A DNA stretch of 64,000 nt from Noviluteimonas sp052115395 (GTDB lineage: Bacteria > Pseudomonadota > Gammaproteobacteria > Xanthomonadales > Xanthomonadaceae), in assembly GCA_052115395.1 (NCBI GenBank), contig JBFRGO010000005.1; one strand, given 5' to 3'. Below are positions 33,669-41,000 of this stretch, in pieces. How positions within the stretch are numbered: position 1 is the first letter of the stretch; each line of letters starts with the position of its first letter. The translations under genes and the position numbers were made by a program. Under the pieces are notes generated by a model. That model saw only the letters and a list, made by a program, of their open reading frames with translations, made no database searches and was not told the DNA's origin.

Positions 33669-34894
33669 CAACGCGACGCGATTTCATCAAAGCCTCGCTC
33701 GCCGCCGCGAGCCTGTCCGCCGTGCCTGCCTTCGCGGCGCGTCGCAAGCCGGCGCAAGCGGCGCAACGCAAGCCCGGCGAGCCGATGTCGATCCTCGTGC
33801 TCGGTGGCACCGGTTTCCTCGGGCCGCATTTCGTCGAAGCCGCGCGCGCCAAGGGGCACAAGCTCACGCTGTTCAATCGCGGAAAGACCAACCCCGAGCG
33901 TTTCTCCGGCGCGCAATACGACGACATCGAGCAATTGCAGGGCGACCGCAAGACCGACATGAAGGCGCTGGAAAACAAGCGCAAATGGGATGCGGTGCTC
34001 GACACGTCCGCCTACATCCCCGCCGATGTCGCGCGATCGACCAAGCTGCTCGGCGATCGCGTCGGACAGTACCTGCTGGTCTCGACGATTTCGGTCTACG
34101 CGAAGATGGACACGCCCAACCAGGACGAGAGCGCGCCGCTCGCGCAACTGGCCAATCCGAACGTCACGGAAGTCACCGGCGAAACCTACGGCGGCCTCAA
34201 GGCCCTGTGCGAAACGGCCGCGTTGCAACAGATGCCGGGCAAGGTCACTGTCGTGCGGCCGGGCCTGATCGTGGGCCCGGGCGACAACACCGATCGCTTC
34301 ACCTACTGGCCCGCGCGCGCCGATCGCGGCGGCGAGATCCTCGCGCCGGGCACGGCGATGGATCCCACGCAGTTCATCGACGTGCGCGACCTGGCGGCCT
34401 TCCTGCTGCACGTGCTCGACCAGAAGACCTTCGGCACGTTCAACGCCGACGCGCCCGCGGGCAAACTGACGATGGGCGAGTTGCTCGACGCCAGCCAACG
34501 CGCGGCGGGCAAGACCTCCACGGCGACGTGGGTGCCCGCGGACTTCCTCGAAAAGCACGACGTCTCCGCATGGCAGGACATGCCCGTGTGGATTCCGCCG
34601 GTGGGCGAATACGCCGGCTTCGGCCGCGTCAGCAGCGTCAAGGCGCAGGCCGCGGGCCTGACCTATCGCCCGCTGGATGTCACGACCGCCGACACGCTCG
34701 CGTACTGGCGCGCGCTGCCGGGCGAGCGCCGCGCCAATCCGAAGGCCGGTCTGTCGATGGCGCGCGAGGCCGAGGTATTGCAGGCCTGGCACAAGTCGCA
34801 GGAACCGCCCAAGCCCAAGGCGCCGGCGAAGAAATCGTCGTCGAAGAAGTCATCGTCGAAGAAGAAATCCTCCTCGAAGAAAAAGAAGCACTGA
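33665..34894 (+). CDS. Tat-exported NAD-dependent epimerase-like protein
   Basis: 409 residues. It begins with a twin-arginine signal (TTRRDFIKASLAAASLSAVP) that predicts export in folded form. A Rossmann SDR domain follows from about 42 (ILVLGGTGFLGPHFVEAA), with STISVYAK and YGGLKALCE giving the Ser/Tyr/Lys triad region. The last 25 residues are a Lys/Ser tail (KKSSSKK repeats). It resembles isoflavone-reductase or epimerase-like SDRs, and the substrate is unknown. It is operonic with the upstream transporter (4-base overlap) and the downstream DUF1304 gene (1-base gap). Confidence 0.82.
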   Translation: MTTRRDFIKASLAAASLSAVPAFAARRKPAQAAQRKPGEPMSILVLGGTGFLGPHFVEAARAKGHKLTLFNRGKTNPERFSGAQYDDIEQLQGDRKTDMKALENKRKWDAVLDTSAYIPADVARSTKLLGDRVGQYLLVSTISVYAKMDTPNQDESAPLAQLANPNVTEVTGETYGGLKALCETAALQQMPGKVTVVRPGLIVGPGDNTDRFTYWPARADRGGEILAPGTAMDPTQFIDVRDLAAFLLHVLDQKTFGTFNADAPAGKLTMGELLDASQRAAGKTSTATWVPADFLEKHDVSAWQDMPVWIPPVGEYAGFGRVSSVKAQAAGLTYRPLDVTTADTLAYWRALPGERRANPKAGLSMAREAEVLQAWHKSQEPPKPKAPAKKSSSKKSSSKKKSSSKKKKH

Positions 34895-34895
34895 C

Positions 34896-35246
34896 ATGTC
34901 GCTTCCCGCCATGCTCGTCGTCGCGCTGGTCGCGTTGCTGCACGCGTGGTTCCTGGTGCTGGAGATGTTCCTGTGGACCAGGCCGATCGGCCTGCGCGCG
35001 TTCAAGTTGACGCCGGAGTTCGCCGAGCGTTCGCGCGCGCTGGCGGCGAACCAGGGCCTGTACAACGGGTTCCTCGCGGCGGGCCTGGTCTACGGGCTCT
35101 TCGTGCACTCGCGCGAGATCGTGCTGTTGTTCCTCGCCTTCGTCGTGATCGCGGGCGCGTACGGCGCGGCGACGGTGAACCGGCGCATCTTCTTCCTCCA
35201 GGCCTTCCCCGCGATCATCGCCGCGGTCCTGGTGTCCTGGCGCTGA
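34896..35246 (+). CDS. DUF1304-type small membrane protein
   Basis: 116 residues with about four membrane helices. The pattern matches DUF1304 proteins: an early LLHAWFLVLEMFLWTR helix, then ANQGLYNGFLAAGL and a central helix followed by GAYGAATVNRRIFFLQ. No biochemical function is known for the family. It starts one base after the epimerase stop. Its last 32 bases overlap the 3' end of the convergent hotdog gene. Confidence 0.85.
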   Translation: MSLPAMLVVALVALLHAWFLVLEMFLWTRPIGLRAFKLTPEFAERSRALAANQGLYNGFLAAGLVYGLFVHSREIVLLFLAFVVIAGAYGAATVNRRIFFLQAFPAIIAAVLVSWR

Positions 35247-35691
35247 CCCACATCGCGATCTTCGCGCGGAACACCGGCGTGTCGTGCGGATCGGTCACCA
35301 CGACGGTGACCGGCAGTTCGTAACCCTGCGCGGCTTGCACCGGCGCGAAGTCCGGTGTCGCGACGGCCCGCATCGTGCCCTTCGCCTTGCCGAGATACTC
35401 GACCGTCATGCCCTTCGGGATCCAGCGCATCGATGCGGGGATCGACACATCGGTCATCAGGCCGCCGGAGAATTCGGCGAGGTTGCACAACGCGATCGCA
35501 TGCACCGTGCCGATGTGGTTGGTCACCTTGCGCCGATGCGCGATCGACGCTTCGCAGCGGCCCGGTTCCAGCACGGTGATCCGCGGTGCGATGCTCGCGA
35601 AATACGGCGCGCGCCAGCACACGGCGCGCGCGAACAACCAATGACCGCCGGGCCAGCGCGTGAACCGGCGGTAGAGCGCAAGGACCGACAC
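35215..35691 (-). CDS. DUF4442 hotdog-fold thioesterase-like protein
   Basis: 158 residues. The central segment TVHAIALCNLAEFSGGLMTD and WIPKGMTVEYLGKAKGTM are typical of DUF4442 hotdog proteins, relatives of acyl-CoA thioesterases. Its start is a GTG 1 base after the fadE stop, so it is translated from the fadE message and probably acts on acyl-CoA. An ATG upstream at 35787 lies inside fadE and is rejected. It overlaps the convergent DUF1304 gene by 32 bases. Confidence 0.82.
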   Translation of the reverse strand: MSVLALYRRFTRWPGGHWLFARAVCWRAPYFASIAPRITVLEPGRCEASIAHRRKVTNHIGTVHAIALCNLAEFSGGLMTDVSIPASMRWIPKGMTVEYLGKAKGTMRAVATPDFAPVQAAQGYELPVTVVVTDPHDTPVFRAKIAMWVSARTPGPRR

Positions 35692-35692
35692 C

Positions 35693-38167
35693 TCAGGCGG
35701 CGAAGCGCGAGTGGTCGACGCCGTGTGCGGTTTCGTAACCTGCCGAGCGCAGTTCCCACGCTTCGAAGTCGTCGACGGTGATCGCATCGAGCGTCATCGT
35801 GCGCAGCTCTTCCAGTTGCTTGCGTTCCTCGGCGGTGATCCAGCCTTCGCGCACGCCTTCTTCCAGTTGCGATGCGAAGTCGACCGCCTCGATGTCGCTG
35901 TTCTTCAGTGCCTTGAGGAACTTGCGTTCGACCGGTTCGGCCAGGACGATCTTCGGCAGGTAGCTGTCGATGCGGCCCGCCGGGTTGTGCGCGGTCGGCG
36001 TGAGGAACACCCCTTCGGCCATGCGCGCACGCGCATCGCAGGGCGTCATCAGCAAGGACGCCGCCTGGTGGCCGAGGCGATCGCTCGGTGCCTGCGCACG
36101 GCGGCCCCACGGGAAGATCAACGCCCACAACAACCAGCCGACCGGGCGGATCGGGAAGTTGCGCAGCGCGCCCGACAGGGAGTTCTCGATCTTGTTGATC
36201 GCATCGTGGAAGGCCCATGCGAGCAGGGGACGATCGCCCGACGGACGCCCTTCATCTTCGTAACGCTTGAGCATGCTGCTCGCGATGTAGAGCTGGCTGA
36301 GCACGTCGCCCAGGCGGCCCGACAGCGATTCCTTGAACTTCAGCTTGCCGCCGAGCAGCAACATCGAGGTATCGGCCATCAGCGCGAGCGCGGCCGAATA
36401 GCGATCGAGCTTGCGGTAGAAGCGACGCGTGTAGTCGTCGCCCGGCGCCTTGCCGAGTTTCGCGCCACTCAGGCCGAACCACAGGCTGCGCACGGCGTTG
36501 GAGATCGCAAAGCCGATGTGCCCGAACAAGGCGTCGTCGAACTTGTCGATGCGCTCGACCGGATCGGCCAACTGCGCGGACTTCATTTCCTTCATCACCC
36601 ACGGGTGGCAGAGGATCGCGCCCTGGCCGAAGATCATCAGAGAACGCGTCATGATGTTCGCGCCTTCCACCGTGATGCTGATCGGCGTGGCCTGCCAACC
36701 GCGACCGAGATAGTTGCGCGGGCCAAGGATGATGCCCTTGCCGCCGTGCACGTCCATCGCATCGAGGATGACTTCGCGGCCCATCTGCGTGCAGTGGTAC
36801 TTGGCGATCGTCGAGGGCACCGCGGGGTTTTCGCCGCGTGCCACGGCAGCCGCGGTGGCCTGCGACAGCGCGCTGATCGCATAGGCCTTGCCGCCGATGC
36901 GCGCGAGCGCTTCCTCGACGCCTTCGAAACGCCCGACCGACAAACCGAACTGCTTGCGGATGCGTGCATACGCACCGGTGACGACCGCGACACTCTTCGA
37001 ACCACCGCTGGCAGTGGAGGGCAGGGTGATCGAACGACCGATCGACAGGCATTCCATCAACATGCGCCAGCCCTGGCCGGCGTAGTCTTCGCCGCCGATC
37101 AACTGCGACAAGGGCACGAAGACATCCTTGCCGTGGATCGGGCCGTTCTGGAACGGCGAGTTGAGCGGGAAGTGGCGGCGGCCGATTTCGAGCCCCGGCG
37201 TTTCGCGCGGCACCAGCGCGAGCGAGATGCCGATGTCGCGCTTGTCGCCGAGCAGGCCTTCCGGGTCGTACATGCGGAAGGCGACGCCGATCAGCGTGGC
37301 GACCGGTGCGAGCGTGATGTAACGCTTGTCGAGCGTGAGGCGAACGCCGAGCACGTTGGCGCCGTTCCATTCGCCCATCGACACGATGCCGTAGTCGGGG
37401 ATCGAGGTCGCATCCGAACCGGCGAACGGGCCGGTCAGCGCGAAGCACGGCACTTCGCGGCCGTCGGCCAGGCGCGGGAGGTATTCGCGCTTCTGTTCGT
37501 CGGTGCCGTAGTGCATGAGCAGTTCGGCGGGGCCCAGCGAGTTCGGCACGCCGACGGTCGACGAAAGCACGGTGGAAATCGAGGCGAGCTTCTGGATAAC
37601 CTTGTGGTTCATCAGCGCCGAGAAACCGAGCCCGCCGTATTCCTTCGGAATGTTGAGGCCGAAGAACTTGTGCTTCTTGCAGTACTCCCACAACTCCGGC
37701 GGAAGATCGGCGCGCACGTGGGTGATGTCCCAGTCGTCGGTCATGCGGCAAAGTTCTTCGCACGGGCCGTCGAGGAAGGCCTGTTCCTCCGCGGTGAGTT
37801 GCGGCTTGGGCAGCGAGAGCAACTGGTCCCAGTCGGGCTTGCCGGAGAACAACTGGCCTTCGAACCCGACGGTGCCCGCTTCGAGCGCGGTGCGTTCGGT
37901 GTCCGACAGCGGCGGCAGGATCTTCGTATAGAAGTGGAGCAGCGGCGTGGTGATGCGCGCCTTGCGGAAACCCGGCACCAGCAGCGGGATCGCGATCGCG
38001 GCGACGAGCACTGCGGCGACGATCGTCGCGGTGGCGTTCGCGCCGAGCACCCAGGCCAGGACCAGCAGGGTCACGGTCATCGCCGCCCAGTACGCCAGGC
38101 GCATCCGGTGATAGGCAGCGAAGCCCGCGGCGAGGAGCAACAACAGGAAAGGAACGACGACGCTCAT
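35693..38167 (-). CDS. fadE: Acyl-CoA dehydrogenase FadE
   Basis: 824 residues (E. coli FadE 814); first step of fatty-acid beta-oxidation. Two hydrophobic segments lie at the N-terminus (about 3-65). The acyl-CoA dehydrogenase core follows, with FALTGPFAGSDATSIPDYG (near 240), the block around HGKDVFVPLSQLIGG (near 345), CTQMGREVILDAMDVHGGKG (near 470) and a long C-terminal extension specific to FadE. The ATG at 38167 follows GGAG. The divergent promoter region and TetR gene suggest fatty-acid-responsive control. Confidence 0.94.
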   Translation of the reverse strand: MSVVVPFLLLLLAAGFAAYHRMRLAYWAAMTVTLLVLAWVLGANATATIVAAVLVAAIAIPLLVPGFRKARITTPLLHFYTKILPPLSDTERTALEAGTVGFEGQLFSGKPDWDQLLSLPKPQLTAEEQAFLDGPCEELCRMTDDWDITHVRADLPPELWEYCKKHKFFGLNIPKEYGGLGFSALMNHKVIQKLASISTVLSSTVGVPNSLGPAELLMHYGTDEQKREYLPRLADGREVPCFALTGPFAGSDATSIPDYGIVSMGEWNGANVLGVRLTLDKRYITLAPVATLIGVAFRMYDPEGLLGDKRDIGISLALVPRETPGLEIGRRHFPLNSPFQNGPIHGKDVFVPLSQLIGGEDYAGQGWRMLMECLSIGRSITLPSTASGGSKSVAVVTGAYARIRKQFGLSVGRFEGVEEALARIGGKAYAISALSQATAAAVARGENPAVPSTIAKYHCTQMGREVILDAMDVHGGKGIILGPRNYLGRGWQATPISITVEGANIMTRSLMIFGQGAILCHPWVMKEMKSAQLADPVERIDKFDDALFGHIGFAISNAVRSLWFGLSGAKLGKAPGDDYTRRFYRKLDRYSAALALMADTSMLLLGGKLKFKESLSGRLGDVLSQLYIASSMLKRYEDEGRPSGDRPLLAWAFHDAINKIENSLSGALRNFPIRPVGWLLWALIFPWGRRAQAPSDRLGHQAASLLMTPCDARARMAEGVFLTPTAHNPAGRIDSYLPKIVLAEPVERKFLKALKNSDIEAVDFASQLEEGVREGWITAEERKQLEELRTMTLDAITVDDFEAWELRSAGYETAHGVDHSRFAA

Positions 38168-38233
38168 CTCGATCTCCGGTGAACGCAGGTGCGCCCACAC
38201 TTCAAGGGTTGATCACGACGGCGCCCGCAGGCA

Positions 38234-38251
38234 CCATACGCCCAAGTATGG
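38234..38251. promoter_or_regulatory. Palindromic operator candidate at the fadE promoter
   Basis: CCATAC-N6-GTATGG, a perfect interrupted palindrome. It covers the -10 and start point of the fadE promoter, a natural place for repression by the divergently encoded TetR protein. Confidence 0.55.
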
Positions 38252-38272
38252 GCAGAATGGATCGGCTGTCAA
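38245..38272 (-). promoter_or_regulatory. fadE promoter
   Basis: On the minus strand a consensus TTGACA (38267-38272) is followed after 16 bases by CATACT (38245-38250). Transcription would start near 38238, about 70 bases before the fadE ATG. Confidence 0.65.
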
Positions 38273-38283
38273 CGCGCTTCGGG

Positions 38284-38313
38284 TCAACACCGTGTCCTCA
38301 CTCCGCGCATACT
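38284..38313 (+). promoter_or_regulatory. tetR-pckG promoter
   Basis: TCAACA (38284-38289) and CATACT (38308-38313) are 18 bases apart. The -10 hexamer is identical to that of fadE. The start point would be near 38320, just upstream of the palindrome at 38326. Confidence 0.5.
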
Positions 38314-38325
38314 CTAAGGTAGGGA

Positions 38326-38335
38326 ACCGTACGGT
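38326..38335. promoter_or_regulatory. Second operator candidate, ACCGTACGGT
   Basis: A perfect 10-base palindrome a few bases after the predicted tetR start point and 11 bases before the ATG. It suits autorepression by the TetR protein, though its half-sites differ from those at 38234. Confidence 0.5.
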
Positions 38336-38346
38336 AAACTTTCGCC

Positions 38347-38934
38347 ATGACCGAAGCCGCCATCCGCAATGAACGCACCGCGCGCCTGAGTGCAGAAGAT
38401 TGGGCGCAGGCGGCCCTGGACCAGATCGCCGAACAGGGCGTGGCGTCGGTCGCGGTCGAGCCGCTCGCCCGGCGCCTGGGCGTCACCAAGGGCAGCTTCT
38501 ATTGGCACTTCCCCTCGCGCGAAGCGCTGCTGGTCGCCGCGCTGGAGCGTTGGGAGAAGGTCGAGCAGGAAACGGTGTTCGGTTCCCTGGAGCCCATTCC
38601 CGATCCGCGCGAGCGCCTGCGCAAGCTCTTCCACCTCGTGGCGCACGAAGCCAAGTCGCACATCATCTATTCGGAGTTGCTCAAGGCGCTCGACCATCCG
38701 GCCGTGCAGCCGGTGATCGTGCGCGTGTCCGAGCGACGCCTGGATTACCTCACCGCCTCCTTCCGCCAGGCCGGGCTGAGCCGCACGGACGCGCAGCATC
38801 GCGCGCGCCTGCTGTATTCGGCCTACGTCGGTTTCCTGCAGCTCAACCTGCAGCTGCACCAGATGAACATGCAGCACGACGAGTTCGAAGCGTATGTCGA
38901 ACACATGATGTCGACGCTGATTCCTCAAGCTTGA
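38347..38934 (+). CDS. TetR family transcriptional regulator
   Basis: 195 residues. The N-terminal helix-turn-helix is clear (QIAEQGVASVAVEPLARRLG, then GVTKGSFYWHFPSREALL near 48-64). The C-terminal two thirds are a ligand-binding domain of no recognised subclass. No ribosome site is evident before the ATG. It is divergent from fadE and 9 bases upstream of pckG, so it probably controls both its own operon and fadE, with an acyl-CoA or similar metabolite as ligand (inference). Confidence 0.9.
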   Translation: MTEAAIRNERTARLSAEDWAQAALDQIAEQGVASVAVEPLARRLGVTKGSFYWHFPSREALLVAALERWEKVEQETVFGSLEPIPDPRERLRKLFHLVAHEAKSHIIYSELLKALDHPAVQPVIVRVSERRLDYLTASFRQAGLSRTDAQHRARLLYSAYVGFLQLNLQLHQMNMQHDEFEAYVEHMMSTLIPQA

Positions 38935-38943
38935 AGGACACGC

Positions 38944-40770
38944 ATGTCCGCGCAACCCCTTTCCCTTGAAGTCGAGAATTCCACGATGGGCAGCCAGTTG
39001 GACGCGTTGAACCAATGGGTCATGGACGTGGCACGCACGACGCAGCCCGACCGCATCCACTGGTGCGACGGCAGCGACAGTGAATTCGCGGAGCTGGTCC
39101 GCGGCATGGAGGAAGACGGCACGCTGTTGCCGCTGAATTCAAAAACGCACCCCGAGAGCTGGCTGCATCGCTCGCATCCGGACGATGTCGCGCGCGTGGA
39201 GCATTTGACCTTCGTGTGCACCAGCGACCGCGAAGACGCCGGCCCGAACAACCACTGGATGTCGCCGGCCGATGCGCACGCGAAGATGGACGCGTTGTTC
39301 GCCGGTTGCATGCGCGGCCGCACGATGTACGTCATCCCCTATTGCATGGGCCCGATCGATTCCCCGCTCGCGCGCTGCGGCGTGGAAATCACCGACTCGC
39401 CCTACGTCGTGGCCAACATGCGCATCATGACGCGCATGGGCGCGGCGGCCCTGGCGCGCATCGAGCGCGAAGGGCATGCGGGCGCACTTGGCGCCCGCTC
39501 TGAAAGAATGTTCGTGAAAGGCCTGCATTCGATCGGCGAGCTCGATCCCGAGCGCCGCTTCATCATGCATTTCCCGGAAGAACTGACGATCCAGTCCTAC
39601 GGTTCGGGCTACGGCGGCAACGCGCTGCTCGGCAAGAAGTGCCATGCGCTGCGCATCGCGTCGCACCAGGCGCGCAACGAAGGTTGGCTCGCCGAACACA
39701 TGCTGATCCTCGGCGTCGAGAATCCGCAGGGCGAAACGCATTACATCGCCGCGGCCTTCCCGTCGGCGTGCGGCAAGACCAACCTGGCGATGCTGATTCC
39801 GCCGGAGGGCTATCGCGATGCCGGCTGGAAGGTGTGGACCGTCGGCGACGACATCTGCTGGATGCGCCCCGGCCCCGATGGGCGCCTGTATGCAATCAAC
39901 CCCGAGGCCGGTTTCTTCGGCGTCGCGCCGGGCACCTCGGAGAAATCCAATCCGAATGCGCTGGCAACCATCCAGCGCAACACCATCTTCACCAACGTCG
40001 GCCTGACCGAAGACGGCCAGCCTTGGTGGGAGGGCCTCGACGACCGCAAGCCCGCCTTTGATTGGCGCGGCAATGCATACGATTTCAGTGCCCCGGCGGC
40101 GCATCCGAACGCGCGCTTCACCGTCTCGGCACGCCAGTGCCCGAGCTGGTCGCCGAAGGCCGAGGACGCGCAGGGCGTGCCGATCTCGGCGATCGTCTTC
40201 GGTGGTCGACGCGCATCGCTCGTGCCGCTGGTCTTCGAAGCGCGCGACTGGACGCACGGCGTGCTCGTCGGTGCGGCGATGGGTTCGGAAACCACCGCGG
40301 CGGCGACCGGTGCGGTCGGCGTGATGCGTCGCGACCCGATGGCGATGAAGCCCTTCTGCGGCTACAACTTCGCCGACTACTTCGCGCACTGGCTGTCGTT
40401 CGACAAGCCCGGCGCGAACCTGCCGAAGATCTTCCACGTCAACTGGTTCCGCAAGGGCGAGGACGGCAAGTTCCTGTGGCCGGGCTTCGGCGAAAACCTG
40501 CGCGTGCTGGAATGGATGATCGGCCGCGTCGAAGGCCGCGCGTCGGCGACGGAAACGCCGATCGGCGCATTGCCGAAAGCCGAGGACATCCACCTGGAGG
40601 GCGTGGCCCTGTCGGACGAGGCGCGCCGGGTGCTGTTCGACTTCGATCGACCGGGCTGGCAGGCGGAAATCGACAGCCTTCAGACCTTCCTGGACGAGTT
40701 CGGCGAGCGCGTTCCCGACGCACTCAAACGCGAGCAGGGGCGCATCGCGGCCGAATTACGCGATTCCTGA
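38944..40770 (+). CDS. pckG: Phosphoenolpyruvate carboxykinase (GTP)
   Basis: 608 residues; converts oxaloacetate and GTP to PEP, GDP and CO2, the entry step of gluconeogenesis. The GTP-class hallmarks are visible: the P-loop PSACGKTNLAML (near 273-284), the kinase-2 block GDDICWMR, SYGSGYGGNALLGKKC (near 219) and GCVGVMRRDPMAMKPFCGYN-like GAVGVMRRDPMAMKPF. An AAGGA ribosome site precedes the ATG. Co-transcription with tetR suggests it is induced when fatty acids are the carbon source. A strong terminator follows. Confidence 0.97.
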   Translation: MSAQPLSLEVENSTMGSQLDALNQWVMDVARTTQPDRIHWCDGSDSEFAELVRGMEEDGTLLPLNSKTHPESWLHRSHPDDVARVEHLTFVCTSDREDAGPNNHWMSPADAHAKMDALFAGCMRGRTMYVIPYCMGPIDSPLARCGVEITDSPYVVANMRIMTRMGAAALARIEREGHAGALGARSERMFVKGLHSIGELDPERRFIMHFPEELTIQSYGSGYGGNALLGKKCHALRIASHQARNEGWLAEHMLILGVENPQGETHYIAAAFPSACGKTNLAMLIPPEGYRDAGWKVWTVGDDICWMRPGPDGRLYAINPEAGFFGVAPGTSEKSNPNALATIQRNTIFTNVGLTEDGQPWWEGLDDRKPAFDWRGNAYDFSAPAAHPNARFTVSARQCPSWSPKAEDAQGVPISAIVFGGRRASLVPLVFEARDWTHGVLVGAAMGSETTAAATGAVGVMRRDPMAMKPFCGYNFADYFAHWLSFDKPGANLPKIFHVNWFRKGEDGKFLWPGFGENLRVLEWMIGRVEGRASATETPIGALPKAEDIHLEGVALSDEARRVLFDFDRPGWQAEIDSLQTFLDEFGERVPDALKREQGRIAAELRDS

Positions 40771-40799
40771 CCTCGATACGCCAGCGAATGCAACGCCCA

Positions 40800-40826
40800 A
40801 ACGGGCCCCCTCGGGGGCCCGTTTTT
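40800..40826 (+). terminator. Rho-independent terminator after pckG
   Basis: A 9-10 bp GC-rich stem (ACGGGCCCC at 40801-40809 with its complement ending at 40822) with a tight loop and a T5 tract. Confidence 0.9.
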
Positions 40827-40905
40827 CTTTGTCGGATCAGGGGCTTCCAGCGTTTTCCAGCCGCTGGCCGCGGGCGGTGTGTGTGTTAATTCCGTTTGAC
40901 TGTTG

Positions 40906-40932
40906 TTGTCAATTCGTTATTTCCCCTATAGT
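40906..40932 (+). promoter_or_regulatory. Promoter of TonB receptor 1
   Basis: TTGTCA (40906-40911) and TATAGT (40927-40932) with a short 15-base spacer. The string TATAGTCGG at the -10 is also found at the promoter of receptor 3 (49137). Confidence 0.5.
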
Positions 40933-41000
40933 CGGGTGGTCATGTCTCAAACCTGACAGTGACTTTTCTCTTTAATTCAACCTTCCCGTGGGGGGAATTC

